The notes beneath the pieces are model-generated. The model saw only the letters and a list, made by a program, of their open reading frames with translations. It was not told where the DNA came from and did not search any database. A program made the position numbers and the translations under genes. This document shows, piece after piece, positions 10,575 through 24,625 of a stretch of 64,000 bases of DNA. Source of the DNA: Deltaproteobacteria bacterium HGW-Deltaproteobacteria-8 (GTDB taxonomy: Bacteria; Desulfobacterota; Desulfovibrionia; Desulfovibrionales; Desulfovibrionaceae); NCBI GenBank assembly GCA_002840405.1, contig PHAR01000009.1:1-64000 (forward strand), written 5' to 3'. The stretch's first letter is position 1. Each line of letters opens with the position of its first letter.

Positions 10575-11156
10575 TTGAAAGTCGCGAGACACACAGTTTT
10601 GAGCCTGATCGGCGTTCTGGCTTTTGCCGCAGTGGCATACGCCAGTGGCGGCGAAGCGGGCAACCACGGCATCGATGCGGCCACATGGAAGAATTTCGGT
10701 TTCCGCATCGTCAACTTTATCATCTTCATCTTCCTTATCTATAAGTTTGGCGGCGCCAAGATCGCCGCCTTCTTCGGCGGGCGGCGCGCCCAGATCAGGA
10801 AGGACCTCGAGGATCTCGAGGTTCGCCAGGTCGAGGCCGAGAAGAAGCTGAAGGACGTTGAGGCGGGCATCCGCAACCTGGAGCAGGAGAAGGCCGCCAT
10901 CCTGGCCGAAGCCAAGACCCAGGGCGAGGCCATCAAGGCCTCCATCATCGAGAAGGCCCAGAAGGACGCTGCGACCATGCAGCTCCAGGCCAAGACCAGC
11001 GCCGAGAACGAAGCCCGGGCCGCCTTTGACCGCGTCCGCGGCGAGATCGCCGACCAGGTCATCGAGCAGGCGACGAAAATCGTGCGGGAGAAGCTCACCG
11101 AGAAGGATCATGAGCGCCTCGTGGATGAATACTTAACAAAGGTGGTGCTCAATTGA
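10575..11156 (+). CDS. atpF: F0F1 ATP synthase subunit B
   Basis: Signal-like N-terminus, TM and long charged helix; operon context. Confidence 0.9.
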   Translation: MKVARHTVLSLIGVLAFAAVAYASGGEAGNHGIDAATWKNFGFRIVNFIIFIFLIYKFGGAKIAAFFGGRRAQIRKDLEDLEVRQVEAEKKLKDVEAGIRNLEQEKAAILAEAKTQGEAIKASIIEKAQKDAATMQLQAKTSAENEARAAFDRVRGEIADQVIEQATKIVREKLTEKDHERLVDEYLTKVVLN

Positions 11157-11704
11157 GCGGGAACATCGTCGCGCGCAGGTACGCCAAGGCGCTGTTCACC
11201 GTAGGGAGCAAGCAGGGTTCCTCCGAGCTTGAGACCTACGGCAAACAGCTCGTCGACCTGGCAGAGGCATTGGCGGGAGCGCCGGAGGCCATGCGGTTCT
11301 TCAAGAACCCGGTCTTCAGCGTGGAGGAGAAGAAAGCCGTCCTGAAGCAGATCTCGGAGAAGCTGGGGCTCACCGGAGCCATGGCCAACTTCGCCAAGCT
11401 GCTGGCGGACAAGAACCGGCTCGTCTCCATCCCCGAAATCGCTGCGGACTACACGGCCATGCTTGACGAGGCCAACGGCATCGTCACCGGCAAGCTCGTC
11501 ACCGCCGTAGCGCTTTCCGACTCCCGGAAGGTGGAGCTGAAAGAACGGCTGGAGAAGCAGACCGGCAAGAAGCTGGTCCTCGACTACGCCACGGACGCCG
11601 AGATCCTCGGAGGCGTGGTGCTGCAGATCGGGGACAGCGTGCTCGACGCCAGTCTGCGCGCCCAGCTGAACATTTTGAAAGAAACCATCAAGAGGGGTGA
11701 GTAG
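11153..11704 (+). CDS. atpH: ATP synthase F1 subunit delta
   Basis: TTG start overlapping the atpF stop; [15 protein letters not shown]. Confidence 0.92.
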   Translation: MSGNIVARRYAKALFTVGSKQGSSELETYGKQLVDLAEALAGAPEAMRFFKNPVFSVEEKKAVLKQISEKLGLTGAMANFAKLLADKNRLVSIPEIAADYTAMLDEANGIVTGKLVTAVALSDSRKVELKERLEKQTGKKLVLDYATDAEILGGVVLQIGDSVLDASLRAQLNILKETIKRGE

Positions 11705-11708
11705 GGCC

Positions 11709-13217
11709 ATGCAGATCAAAGCGGAAGAAATCAGCAAAATCATTGAGGGACAAATCCAGAATTACGAGTCCCGCGTGGAGATGAGCGAAACCGGTACGGT
11801 TCTGTACGTCGGTGACGGCATCGCCCGCGTGCATGGCGTGAAGAACGCCATGGCCATGGAGCTCCTGGAGTTCCCCGGCGGCCTCATGGGCATGGTGCTC
11901 AACCTCGAAGAGGATAACGTCGGCGTCGCCCTGCTCGGCGAGTGCACCGAGATCAAGGAAGGCGACCCGGTCAAGCGCACGGGCAAGATCTTCTCCGTGC
12001 CCGTTGGCGAGGCCGTTGCCGGCCGCGTCATCGACCCCCTGGGCCAGCCCATCGACGGCCTCGGCCCCATCGCCTCCAGCGAGACCCGCCCGGTCGAGCT
12101 GAAGGCCCCCGGCATCGTCGCCCGCAAGTCCGTCCACCAGCCCATGGCAACCGGCCTCAAGGCCATCGACGCCATGACCCCGGTCGGACGCGGACAGCGC
12201 GAACTGGTCATCGGCGACCGTCAGGTCGGCAAGACCGCCGTCTGCATCGACGCCATCCTCGCCCAGAAGGGCGGCGACGTGAAGTGCTTCTACGTGGCCA
12301 TCGGCCAGAAGAAGTCCACCGTCGCGCTCGTGGCCGACACCCTGCGTCGCTACGGCGGAATGGAATACACCACCATCATCTCGGCCACCGCGTCTGAGCC
12401 CGCGCCGCTGCAGTTCATCGCCGCGTACTCCGGCTGCACCATGGCCGAGTACTACCGCGACAAGGGCGAGCACGCGCTCATCATCTACGACGACCTGTCC
12501 AAGCAGGCTGTGGCCTACCGCCAGATGTCGCTCTTGCTCCGCCGCCCGCCCGGCCGCGAAGCCTTCCCCGGCGACGTGTTCTACCTGCACTCCCGCCTGC
12601 TGGAGCGCGCCTGCAAGGTCAATGACAAGCTCGGCGCCGGTTCGCTGACCGCCCTGCCCATCATTGAGACCCAGGCCGGCGACGTGTCCGCGTACATCCC
12701 GACCAACGTCATCTCCATCACCGACGGCCAGGTGTACCTGGAGCCCGCGCTGTTCAACGCCGGCATCCGCCCGGCCATCAACGTCGGCCTCTCGGTCTCC
12801 CGCGTCGGCGGCGCCGCCCAGATCAAGGCCATGAAGCAGGTTGCCGGCACCCTGCGCCTGGACCTCGCCCAGTACCGCGAACTGGCCGCATTCGCCCAGT
12901 TCGGCTCGGACCTGGACAAGGCCACCCAGCAGAAGCTCAACCGCGGCGCACGCCTGGTCGAGCTTTTGAAGCAGCCCCAGTACCAGCCCATGCCGGTGCA
13001 GGAGCAGGTCGCTTCGCTGTACGCCGGCACCCGTGGCTACATGGACGAAGTGCCCCTGGACGCCGTTCGCAAGTTCGAGACGGAAATGCTCGAATTCATG
13101 CGTAACTCCAAGGCCGACATTCTGAAGGACATCCTTGAGAAGAAGGCCCTGGACGCGGACATCGAAGGCCGCCTCAAGGCTGCCATCGACGAGTTCAAGA
13201 AGGGCTTCCGCGCCTAA
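11709..13217 (+). CDS. atpA: ATP synthase F1 subunit alpha
   Basis: [16 protein letters not shown] start; [16 protein letters not shown]-loop. Confidence 0.98.
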   Translation: MQIKAEEISKIIEGQIQNYESRVEMSETGTVLYVGDGIARVHGVKNAMAMELLEFPGGLMGMVLNLEEDNVGVALLGECTEIKEGDPVKRTGKIFSVPVGEAVAGRVIDPLGQPIDGLGPIASSETRPVELKAPGIVARKSVHQPMATGLKAIDAMTPVGRGQRELVIGDRQVGKTAVCIDAILAQKGGDVKCFYVAIGQKKSTVALVADTLRRYGGMEYTTIISATASEPAPLQFIAAYSGCTMAEYYRDKGEHALIIYDDLSKQAVAYRQMSLLLRRPPGREAFPGDVFYLHSRLLERACKVNDKLGAGSLTALPIIETQAGDVSAYIPTNVISITDGQVYLEPALFNAGIRPAINVGLSVSRVGGAAQIKAMKQVAGTLRLDLAQYRELAAFAQFGSDLDKATQQKLNRGARLVELLKQPQYQPMPVQEQVASLYAGTRGYMDEVPLDAVRKFETEMLEFMRNSKADILKDILEKKALDADIEGRLKAAIDEFKKGFRA

Positions 13218-13234
13218 GGGCGCAGGAGGGTGCG

Positions 13235-14110
13235 ATGGCTTCCCTGAGGGATGTCAAAACTAAAATTGGCGCTATCAAGAAGACCAAGCAGATCACCAAG
13301 GCCATGAACATGGTGGCCTCGGCGAAACTTCGCAACGCGCAGAGCCGGATTGAACGGTTCAAGCCTTACGCGCAGAAGTTTTTCGAGATGCTGGGTGACT
13401 TGGCAGCCGGGGCGGACGAGTCGGTCCATCCGCTTCTGGCCAAGCGCGAAGAGAAAAAGACCGTGGGCATTGTGCTCGTGACTTCGGATCGCGGCCTGTG
13501 CGGAAGCTTCAACGTCAACCTGATCAAGGCCGCTCTCAAGCTGGCCGCTGAGAAGAAGGCCCAAGGCCTGACGGTTAAGTTCTACTGCGTTGGCAAGAAA
13601 GGCCGTGATGCGGTCCGCAAAGCTGAATACGAGATTCTGGTTCAGTACCGTGACGTGATGAACAGCTTTGACTTCACGCTGGCCAGCAAGCTCGGGCAGG
13701 AGCTCATCAACTCCTTCCTGGACAACACGCTGGACGAAGTGGTCCTGGTTTACGGCGAGTTTATCAGCCTGGGCAGGCAGGTGCCGGTGGCGCAGAACAT
13801 TCTGCCCATCAGCGGCGACCAGGCGGGCATTCCCGAAGTGCAGAGTTCGGGCAAGGAATACATCTACGAGCCTTCTGTCGAAGGTTTGCTGGCTGAACTC
13901 CTGCCCCGCTTCATCAAGGTGCAGGTTTACCGTGGCATGCTCGACACGTCGGCCAGTGAACATGCCGCCCGCATGAGCGCCATGAACAACGCGACGCGCG
14001 CCTGCGACGACATGACCAATGCCCTGACGCTGCTCTACAACAAGACGCGCCAGGCTGCCATCACCAGAGACCTTATGGATATCGTCGGCGCCACAGAAGC
14101 GCTGAAGTAA
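13235..14110 (+). CDS. atpG: ATP synthase F1 subunit gamma
   Basis: MASLRDVKTKIGAIKKTKQITKAMNMVA. Confidence 0.97.
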   Translation: MASLRDVKTKIGAIKKTKQITKAMNMVASAKLRNAQSRIERFKPYAQKFFEMLGDLAAGADESVHPLLAKREEKKTVGIVLVTSDRGLCGSFNVNLIKAALKLAAEKKAQGLTVKFYCVGKKGRDAVRKAEYEILVQYRDVMNSFDFTLASKLGQELINSFLDNTLDEVVLVYGEFISLGRQVPVAQNILPISGDQAGIPEVQSSGKEYIYEPSVEGLLAELLPRFIKVQVYRGMLDTSASEHAARMSAMNNATRACDDMTNALTLLYNKTRQAAITRDLMDIVGATEALK

Positions 14111-15529
<1,419 letters not shown>

Positions 15530-15535
15530 TGTGCC

Positions 15536-15958
15536 ATGTCCAAGAAGCTGCTGCTTGAAATCGTGACGCCCGACCGCAAGGTCCTCTCGCAGGACGTTGA
15601 CTACGTCGGAGCCCCCGGCGCGCTGGGCGAGTTCGGTGTATTGCCGAACCACATCCCCTTCCTGTCCGCGCTGGGCATCGGCAACCTGTACTACAAGGAC
15701 GCGGGCAAGACCCACTACGTCTTTGTTTCCGGCGGGTTTGCCGAGGTCAGCCCTGACAAGGTCACCATCCTGGCAGAGGCCGCGGAAATGGCGACGGACA
15801 TCGACCTGGAGCGCGCCCGCAAGGCCCAGGAGCGTGCCCAGCAGCGTCTCGCCCGTGCCCAGGACAAGATCGACCACGCCCGTGCCCAGGCCGCGCTGCG
15901 TCGTTCCCTGGCCCGCTTGACCTGCCGCAACTCCGGGGATAAAGCCGGAACGTGCTAG
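15536..15958 (+). CDS. atpC: ATP synthase F1 subunit epsilon
   Basis: [34 protein letters not shown]. Confidence 0.95.
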   Translation: MSKKLLLEIVTPDRKVLSQDVDYVGAPGALGEFGVLPNHIPFLSALGIGNLYYKDAGKTHYVFVSGGFAEVSPDKVTILAEAAEMATDIDLERARKAQERAQQRLARAQDKIDHARAQAALRRSLARLTCRNSGDKAGTC

Positions 15959-16007
15959 CATCCCGCACCCTGCGCCGCCCAGAGGCTCAGGACGTCTGAG
16001 AAACCAA

Positions 16008-16039
16008 GGCAGGCCGGGCTCATCCGGCCTGCCTTTTTT
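16008..16039 (+). terminator. Intrinsic terminator of the atp operon
   Basis: ggcaggccgg-N6-ccggcctgcc followed by tttttt. Confidence 0.9.
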
Positions 16040-16089
16040 CATCTGTCCACCGGCAGACAAGGCGCGCAGACATGCCGCCAGGAGCAGCC

Positions 16090-17466
16090 ATGCCGCACCA
16101 GAACACCATCGCCGTCATCCTGGCCGCCGGGAAAGGCACGCGCATGCACTCGGACAAGCCCAAGGTGCTCCAGACCGTGCTCGGCGAGACCATGCTGGGC
16201 CTGGTGGCGGACGCCGCCCGGTCCGTGGCCGCAAGCGTGCTGACCGTGGTCGGGCACGGCCAGGACATGGTCGCCAAGGCACACCCCGAACTGGTCGAGG
16301 GCTTCGTGCTCCAGGAAAAGCAGCTGGGTACGGGCCACGCCTTGCAGGTGGCCTGGGACCGCGTGCGGGCCTCCGGCGCCAGCCATTGCCTGATCATAAA
16401 CGGCGACACCCCGCTGGTCACGGCCGAGGTCGTGGAAGATCTGCTGGAGACCGCCCAGACCGGTGCGGACCTGGCTTTCATCACCGCCGTGCTGCCCTAC
16501 GCCGGAACCTTTGGACGCGTGCTGCGCGGCGCGGCTGGCGAGGTCACGGGCATCGTGGAGGCCAAGGACTACGACCCCGCCCAGCACGGCCCGGACACCG
16601 GCGAGGTCAACACCGGCCTCTTCTGCCTGGGCGTTGCGGCCATGGAAAATTTTCTGTTCTCCCTCACCGACGCCAACCGCGCAGGCGAGCTCTACATCAC
16701 CGACCTGGTGGGCCTGGCTGCGGAGGCGGGCCTGCGCGTGCACGCCCTGCGCCGCGAGGACGCGGGCGAGTTCCTGGGCGTCAACTCGCCGCTGGAACTG
16801 GCCAGCGCCGAGGAGCGCCTGCGCTCGGACATCGTGGACAGGCTCTTGTCCTCTGGCTGCCTGCTCCACCACCCCGCAAGCGTGGTGGTCGGCCCGAACG
16901 CCGTGGTCGAGCCTGGCGCGGAGTTGACCGGCCCCTGCCGCATCCTCGGCAGGTCAAAGGTCGCTCGCGGGGCCAAGGTCTGCGCCTTCTGCCAGCTCAC
17001 CGACGCCATCGTGGAGGCCGGGGCCGAGGTGCGCGAGTTCAGCCACCTGGAGTCGGCGCGCCTTGAGGCCGGGGCAGCGGCCGGGCCATACGCTCGCCTG
17101 CGGCCCGGCGCAGTCTTGATGGAAAACGCGCGCGTGGGGAATTTCGTGGAGATGAAGAAGGCCGTGCTCGGCCCCGGCGCCAAAGCCGGGCATCTGAGCT
17201 ACCTGGGCGACGCCACCGTCGGCGCCGGGGCCAACATCGGCGCGGGCACCATCACCTGCAACTACGACGGCACGAACAAGCACCAAACCGAGATCGGCGC
17301 GGGCGCGTTCATCGGCAGCAACACCGCGCTGGTGGCCCCGGTGCGCGTGGGCGAAAACGCCCTGGTGGGGGCGGGGTCGGTCATCACAAAAGACGTGCCG
17401 GACAGCGCCCTGGCCATCGCCCGGGGACGGCAGAGCAATCTTCCGGGTCACGGCAAGAAACCTTGA
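16090..17466 (+). CDS. glmU: Bifunctional UDP-N-acetylglucosamine pyrophosphorylase/glucosamine-1-P acetyltransferase
   Basis: AVILAAGKGTRMHSDKPKVLQ; C-terminal hexapeptide repeats; start may be 16072 or 16090. Confidence 0.95.
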   Translation: MPHQNTIAVILAAGKGTRMHSDKPKVLQTVLGETMLGLVADAARSVAASVLTVVGHGQDMVAKAHPELVEGFVLQEKQLGTGHALQVAWDRVRASGASHCLIINGDTPLVTAEVVEDLLETAQTGADLAFITAVLPYAGTFGRVLRGAAGEVTGIVEAKDYDPAQHGPDTGEVNTGLFCLGVAAMENFLFSLTDANRAGELYITDLVGLAAEAGLRVHALRREDAGEFLGVNSPLELASAEERLRSDIVDRLLSSGCLLHHPASVVVGPNAVVEPGAELTGPCRILGRSKVARGAKVCAFCQLTDAIVEAGAEVREFSHLESARLEAGAAAGPYARLRPGAVLMENARVGNFVEMKKAVLGPGAKAGHLSYLGDATVGAGANIGAGTITCNYDGTNKHQTEIGAGAFIGSNTALVAPVRVGENALVGAGSVITKDVPDSALAIARGRQSNLPGHGKKP

Positions 17467-17497
17467 TTTTGGTGCCGGAAGGCGATAAGGACTAGTC

Positions 17498-17680
17498 ATG
17501 GAACTTATCGAAAGGTTGGAAGCACGCTTTGAACAGCTTATGGCGCGCGTCCGGCAGTTGGAAGAGGAAAACCGGTCCCTGGCCGAGCAGAAAGAGGCCG
17601 AGACCGCAAAGAGGCAGGAAGTCCAGGAACGCATCGAGGCCCTTCTGGTGAAGGTGCAGGCATCGCTCGAAGAGCGGTAA
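17498..17680 (+). CDS. zapB: Cell division protein ZapB-like coiled coil
   Basis: 60-aa coiled coil immediately upstream of zapA. Confidence 0.65.
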   Translation: MELIERLEARFEQLMARVRQLEEENRSLAEQKEAETAKRQEVQERIEALLVKVQASLEER

Positions 17681-17695
17681 GGCGAACAGAGCGCC

Positions 17696-17950
17696 ATGCC
17701 TCGCTACACTATAACGGTCAATGGGCTGGAACTTTCGTTCAAGACGGATGCGGACGAAAAACGCATCCAGGCTGCCCAGACCCTGCTTGAGGATCGCTTC
17801 AGCGAACTGAGCAAGGATGGACGATATATAAGCAGGGAGAAACTGCTCACGCTTCTGGCCCTCGGGATAGCAGATGACTTTCTCGAACTTCGCCAGCGGC
17901 TGGAGGGCCTGGAGGCCCGGATGCAGGAGCTCTTGGAGAGGCAACAATAG
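17696..17950 (+). CDS. zapA: Cell division protein ZapA
   Basis: 84 aa; YTITVNGLELSFKTDADEKRIQAAQTLLEDR. Confidence 0.85.
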   Translation: MPRYTITVNGLELSFKTDADEKRIQAAQTLLEDRFSELSKDGRYISREKLLTLLALGIADDFLELRQRLEGLEARMQELLERQQ

Positions 17951-17993
17951 GCCGGATTTCAGGCCTTGCGCATAGGGGAAACACGGGAGAAAA

Positions 17994-18166
17994 CCCTGGG
18001 GAGTTCGTGATTGCTCTTGAGTTTTTGAGCCAATAAGCGTCAAAAGGGATCTGCTAGAGTGAGCCCGTGTGCATGCCCGCTGTAAAGCGGGGAGCCTGAC
18101 GGCCAGCCGGTGGAACCCACCTCGTTACCGAGGTTCATAACTCCAGAACGACACGGCACCCCGGGG
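17994..18166 (+). ncRNA. ssrS: 6S RNA
   Basis: Closing arms CCCTGGGG/CCCCGGGG enclosing GTTCGT/ACGAC; 5' half CTTGAG...TTGAGCCAATAAG; 3' half GGAGCCTGACGGCCAGCCGGTGGAACCCACCTCG-TTAC-CGAGGTTC; downstream of zapA as in many proteobacteria. Ends estimated by hand folding. Confidence 0.85.
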
Positions 18167-18372
18167 CACCATATAAGCCCACGGGTCCATTTCTTTTCCG
18201 CAGATGCGGCCCGAAAGACGCTTTCCCCCTCCGCATAAACGCCCACTGCCCTCCAAAGAGCTCCCGACAACGCAGAACGACCCGCGCGGGTGACGTCGCT
18301 TTCATGGCGCGTTTCGCCGCGCACGAATCAGGCCCGTCCAGGCCTGTCAACATAACCGGAAGGGAGCAGCGC

Positions 18373-19941
<1,569 letters not shown>

Positions 19942-19965
19942 ATCAGGACAAACAAGTCATCCGCA

Positions 19966-20000
19966 AAGGCCGGAGAGCACACGCTCTCCGGCCTTTTTTT
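19966..20000 (+). terminator. Intrinsic terminator after rny
   Basis: ggccggagag-N6-ctctccggcc followed by ttttttt. Confidence 0.92.
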
Positions 20001-20119
20001 CTGCCCCACCCTGCCCCGCCTGCGCCTTGCCTTCGGCAAGCCAATCACATATTATTCAAGAGTCCGGAGAGCCCTGCCAGGGCTCAAGCCACAACTACAA
20101 CGCCGACGGAGGTACCCCC

Positions 20120-20668
20120 ATGGCTGTCGAATCCCGAGAAAAACGCAAGGCCAAGGTTCTGGAAGTGCTGAACAAGGCGCGGGCCATGGAACTCTACGCC
20201 ATCACCCAGTACATGAACCAGCACTACAACCTGGACGACAAGGACTACGGCGAGATGGCCGCCAACATGAAGCTCATCGCCATCGACGAGATGCGCCACG
20301 CCGAGATGTTCGCCGAGCGCATCAAGGAGCTGGGCGGCGAGCCCGTGACCCAGCTTGAGGGCAAGGTGGTCAAGGGCCAGGACGTGCGCAAGATCTTCAT
20401 CTTCGACGCCGGGGTCGAGGACGCCACCATCGACACCTACAACCAGTTCCTGCAGGTCTGCCGCGAGGCTGGCGACAACATCAGCGTGAACCTGCTCCAG
20501 AGCATCATCGACGAAGAGCAGATCCACTTCAACCACTTCGACAACGTGGCCGACCACATCAAGAACCTGGGCGACGCCTACCTCTCGCGCATCGCAGGCA
20601 CGCCGAGCACCACCGGCGGCACCACCAAGGGCTTCGCCCTCAAGCCCGGCGGCGGCGCTGGCGCGTAA
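20120..20668 (+). CDS. bfr: Bacterioferritin
   Basis: Ferritin-like four-helix sequence; EMRHAEMFAERIKELGG; ATG 20120 after ggaggt. Confidence 0.88.
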   Translation: MAVESREKRKAKVLEVLNKARAMELYAITQYMNQHYNLDDKDYGEMAANMKLIAIDEMRHAEMFAERIKELGGEPVTQLEGKVVKGQDVRKIFIFDAGVEDATIDTYNQFLQVCREAGDNISVNLLQSIIDEEQIHFNHFDNVADHIKNLGDAYLSRIAGTPSTTGGTTKGFALKPGGGAGA

Positions 20669-20777
20669 GGCCCGCCCGCACCCCTTCAACCAGGCCGTCC
20701 AACGGGCGGCTCTGCAAACGGCCGTACAAGGCGGACAGGAGAGCCCCTCCCCTGTCCGCCTTTATTTTCGACCTTTG

Positions 20778-20817
20778 TTGACAAGAATATTCACTACTGA
20801 TAATTATTCCTAATAAT
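20778..20817 (+). promoter_or_regulatory. Catalase promoter with overlapping palindromic operator (PerR/Fur-like candidate)
   Basis: TTGACA at 20778 with AT-rich -10 near 20799-20806; perfect palindrome ATTATT-cct-AATAAT at 20803-20817. Confidence 0.5.
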
Positions 20818-20927
20818 AGATACTGCCATGCTTTCTGAGCCTTGCGAAAAAGTGCAGCCGTGCTATGGTTCACAGGAAACACCGCAACCCGCGCTCCCTG
20901 CTTGGGGACAACAAACCGGAGGCGATC

Positions 20928-22379
20928 ATGGCAAAAAAGAACCTCACCACCAACGCGGGCGCGCCCGTTGTCGACAACCAGAACATCATGACTGCTGGGC
21001 CACGCGGGCCAGCCCTGCTGCAGGACGTCTGGTTCCTGGAGAAGATGTCGCACTTCGATCGCGAGGTAATCCCGGAGCGGCGCATGCACGCCAAGGGCTC
21101 CGGCGCATATGGCACCTTCACCGTCACCAAGGACATCAGCAAGTTTACCCGCGCCAAAATCTTTTCCAAGGTCGGCAAGAAGACCGAAATGTTTGCGCGC
21201 TTCTCCACCGTGGCGGGCGAACGCGGCGCGGCCGACGCCCAACGCGACATCCGCGGCTTCGCCCTCAAGTTCTACACCGAGGAAGGCAACTGGGACCTGG
21301 TGGGCAACAACACGCCCGTGTTCTTCATCCGCGACACCATGAAGTTCCCGGACCTGAACCACGCGGTGAAGCGCGACCCGCGCACCAACATGCGCAGCGC
21401 CAAGAACAACTGGGACTTCTGGTCCAGCCTGCCCGAGGCCCTGCACCAGGTCACCGTGGTCATGAGCGACCGGGGCATCCCGGCCACATACCGCCACATG
21501 CATGGCTTCGGCAGCCATACCTTCAGCTTCATCAACGCCAAAAACGAGCGTTTCTGGTGCAAATTCCACTTCAAGAGCCACCAGGGCATCAAAAACCTCA
21601 CCGACGCCGAAGCCGAGGCCCTTGTGGGCAAATGCCGCGAAAGCCACCAGCGCGACCTCTACGAGAGCATCGAAAAACGCGACTTCCCGCGCTGGACCCT
21701 GTCCGTGCAGGTGCTCACGGACCAGCAGGCGTCCAAGCTGCCCTACAATCCCTTTGACCTGACCAAGGTCTGGTACCATAAGGACGCCCCGCTCATGGAG
21801 GTTGGGGTGATGGAACTAAACAAGAACCCCGAGAACTACTTCGCCGAGGTGGAGCAAGCGGCCTTCAACCCGGCCAACGTTGTGCCCGGCATCTCCTTCT
21901 CGCCGGACAAGATGCTGCAAGGGCGGCTGTTCTCCTACGGCGACGCCCAGCGCTACCGCCTTGGCGTCAACCACCACCTCATCCCGGTGAACGCGGCGCG
22001 CTGTCCCTTCCACAGCTACCACCGCGACGGGGCCATGCGCGTTGACGGCAACCACGGCAGCACCCTGGGCTACGAGCCCAACAGCTACGGCGAGTGGCAA
22101 GAGCAGCCGGACTTCTCCGAGCCGCCTCTTGAGCTCTCCGGAGCCGCTGACCACTGGAACGCACGCGAGGACGACAACGACTACTACACCCAACCCGGCA
22201 AGCTCTTCCGGCTCATGACTGCGGAGCAGCAACAGGCCCTGTTTGAGAACACGGCCCGCGCCATGGGCGATGCGCCGGAGATGATCAAGCTGCGGCACAT
22301 CGACAACTGCATGAAGGCAGACCCGGCCTATGGCGCTGGCGTGGCCAAGGCTCTGGGCATCAAGCCGCCAAAGAAGTAG
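20928..22379 (+). CDS. katA: Catalase (heme, clade 3-like)
   Basis: [55 protein letters not shown] 20928 after cggagg. Confidence 0.95.
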   Translation: MAKKNLTTNAGAPVVDNQNIMTAGPRGPALLQDVWFLEKMSHFDREVIPERRMHAKGSGAYGTFTVTKDISKFTRAKIFSKVGKKTEMFARFSTVAGERGAADAQRDIRGFALKFYTEEGNWDLVGNNTPVFFIRDTMKFPDLNHAVKRDPRTNMRSAKNNWDFWSSLPEALHQVTVVMSDRGIPATYRHMHGFGSHTFSFINAKNERFWCKFHFKSHQGIKNLTDAEAEALVGKCRESHQRDLYESIEKRDFPRWTLSVQVLTDQQASKLPYNPFDLTKVWYHKDAPLMEVGVMELNKNPENYFAEVEQAAFNPANVVPGISFSPDKMLQGRLFSYGDAQRYRLGVNHHLIPVNAARCPFHSYHRDGAMRVDGNHGSTLGYEPNSYGEWQEQPDFSEPPLELSGAADHWNAREDDNDYYTQPGKLFRLMTAEQQQALFENTARAMGDAPEMIKLRHIDNCMKADPAYGAGVAKALGIKPPKK

Positions 22380-22465
22380 CTGGCCCAAAGATTTGCAAGG
22401 GGCGTTCGCCAGACGCGGCCGGACGCCCCTTGCCGCGTTAGCCCGCCTCGCGTAAGGTCCCGGCC

Positions 22466-23257
22466 ATGCGCATCCTGTACCTGGGCGACATCGTGGGCCG
22501 GCCCGGCCGCACCGCCGTCAAAAAGCACCTCCCCGCCATCCGCGAGGCCGAGGCCGTGGACCTGGTCCTGGCCAACGCCGAGAACGCCTCCGGCGGCCTG
22601 GGGCTCACGGCCGAGGGCGCGGGCGAGCTCTTCGCCACCGGCATCGACGGCCTGAGCTCCGGCAACCACATCTGGAAGTTCCGGGACATGCCCTCGTACA
22701 TGCAGCGCGAGCCCCGGCTCACCCGCCCGGCCAACTACCCCCCAGGTCTTCCCGGACGCGGCTGGACCGTGCTGCAAAAGCCCGGCCTGCCCCCGGTGGC
22801 GCTCATCAACCTCATGGGCCGCACCTACATGCAGGCCATCGACTGCCCGTTCCGCACGGCCGATGCCATCCTGGCGGAGCTGGACGAGACGCAACCGGAC
22901 GCGAAAATCCGCATCATCGATTTCCACGCCGAGGCCACCAGCGAAAAGGCGGGCCTTGGCTGGCATCTCGACGGCCGGGTCAGCGCGGTGCTGGGCACGC
23001 ACACCCACGTGCAGACCAACGACGCGCGCCTGCTCAGAAGCGGCACGGCCTTCATGTCCGACCTGGGCATGTGCGGCCCCACGGATTCCTGCCTGGGCAT
23101 GAGCATCCAGCCCATCCTGCGGAAGTTCTTGACTGCGGCCCCGGAACGGTTTGAAGTAGCCGACGGCCCGGTGGCGCTCACCGGCGCCATCCTCGACATC
23201 GACGACGCAACCGGCCAGGCGCGGAGCATCCACGCCTGGCGGTTCAATGCTTTCTAG
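22466..23257 (+). CDS. TIGR00282-family metallophosphoesterase (YmdB-like)
   Basis: MRILYLGDIVGRPGR, NAENASGG, GTHTHVQTND metal-binding motifs. Confidence 0.9.
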   Translation: MRILYLGDIVGRPGRTAVKKHLPAIREAEAVDLVLANAENASGGLGLTAEGAGELFATGIDGLSSGNHIWKFRDMPSYMQREPRLTRPANYPPGLPGRGWTVLQKPGLPPVALINLMGRTYMQAIDCPFRTADAILAELDETQPDAKIRIIDFHAEATSEKAGLGWHLDGRVSAVLGTHTHVQTNDARLLRSGTAFMSDLGMCGPTDSCLGMSIQPILRKFLTAAPERFEVADGPVALTGAILDIDDATGQARSIHAWRFNAF

Positions 23258-23267
23258 GAGCTTGATT

Positions 23268-24554
23268 GTGAACATCTTTGACGAACTCTCCTGGCGCGGC
23301 CTGGTGCACCAGGTCTCCGACGAACCCGGCCTGCGCAAGTACCTCGAAACCCCTGGACAGAGCATGTACTGCGGGTTTGACCCCACGGCCGAAAGCCTGC
23401 ACATCGGCAACCTCGTGCCGCTGCTGGCCCTGGTGCGCATGCAAAAGGCCGGGCACAGGCCCATCTTCCTGCTCGGCGGGGCCACGGGCCTCATCGGCGA
23501 CCCCTCGGGCAAGGACAAGGAGCGCGAGCTCTCCAACGAGGCCGCGCTCAACGCCCGTGCTGCGCGCATTCAGAGCCAGGTGGAGGCCTTTTTCGAGCGC
23601 AACACCGGGGCCAAGCCCTGGGTGGTGAACAACTACGACTGGGTCAAGAAGATGAGCGCCATCGAGCTTCTGCGCGACGTGGGCAAGCACTTCACGGTCA
23701 ACTGGATGCTGGCCAAGGACTCGGTCAAGGGCCGCATCGAGCGCGAGGAGACCGGCATCTCCTACACCGAGTTCAGCTACATGATTTTGCAGGGGTATGA
23801 CTTCTACCACCTCTGCCACGAGCACGGCTGCCGGTTGCAGATCGGCGGCGGCGACCAGTGGGGCAACATCACCGCAGGCACGGAGCTCATCCGCAAGAAG
23901 CAGGCGGGCGACGCCTTTGCGCTGACCTTCCCGCTCATCACCACGGCCTCGGGGAAAAAGTTCGGCAAGAGCGAAAAGGGCGCCATCTTCATGAGCACCG
24001 CCCTGACCAGCCCCTATGCCTTCTACCAGTACTGGATCAACACCGAAGACTCGGACGTGGTCAAGTTTTTGAAGTACTTCACCTTCCTCACACAGGAGGA
24101 GATCGCCGGGCTGGAGGCCGAGCTGGCCCGCGCCCCGCAGGAGCGCGCCGCCCAGAAGGCCCTGGCCGCCAACGTCACCATCATGGTCCACGGCGAGGAA
24201 GAGCTGGCCAAGGTGCTGGCCGCCACGGACGCCCTGTTCGGCAAGGGCGACCTGCGCGCCCTGGACCACGGCACCCTGGCGGCGGCGCTGGAAGCCGCAC
24301 CCGCCCACGACTACGCCTTTGCCGCCCTGCCCGACCTGCCGCAGCTGCTGGTGGACCTGGGGCTCTGCCCGTCCAAGGGCCAGGCCAGAAAGGACATCCA
24401 GGCCGGGGCCATCAGCCTCAACGGCGACAAGGCCACGGACGCCGCGCGCACCCTTACGGCAGACGACTTCCTGGGCGAGGTCAACGCCACCCACGGCGCC
24501 TTCGCGGTGTTGCGCAAGGGCAAGAAGAACTACGGGCTCGTCCGCCTGGGCTAA
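23268..24554 (+). CDS. tyrS: Tyrosyl-tRNA synthetase
   Basis: GFDPTAESLHIGNLVPL, KFGKSEKGAIF; GTG start with aggag; C-terminal S4 domain. Confidence 0.95.
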   Translation: MNIFDELSWRGLVHQVSDEPGLRKYLETPGQSMYCGFDPTAESLHIGNLVPLLALVRMQKAGHRPIFLLGGATGLIGDPSGKDKERELSNEAALNARAARIQSQVEAFFERNTGAKPWVVNNYDWVKKMSAIELLRDVGKHFTVNWMLAKDSVKGRIEREETGISYTEFSYMILQGYDFYHLCHEHGCRLQIGGGDQWGNITAGTELIRKKQAGDAFALTFPLITTASGKKFGKSEKGAIFMSTALTSPYAFYQYWINTEDSDVVKFLKYFTFLTQEEIAGLEAELARAPQERAAQKALAANVTIMVHGEEELAKVLAATDALFGKGDLRALDHGTLAAALEAAPAHDYAFAALPDLPQLLVDLGLCPSKGQARKDIQAGAISLNGDKATDAARTLTADDFLGEVNATHGAFAVLRKGKKNYGLVRLG

Positions 24555-24625
24555 CCCGGCTGTGCCAGCCAGGGCCGGGCTTCCAGGGAAGGGCTCACGT
24601 CGGGACAGGGCTTCCGGGAAGAGGC

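Noticed and set aside
23262-23275. TTGTGAA resembling a Rex half-site
   Set aside because: Coincides with the tyrS GTG start codon and has no matching second half-site.
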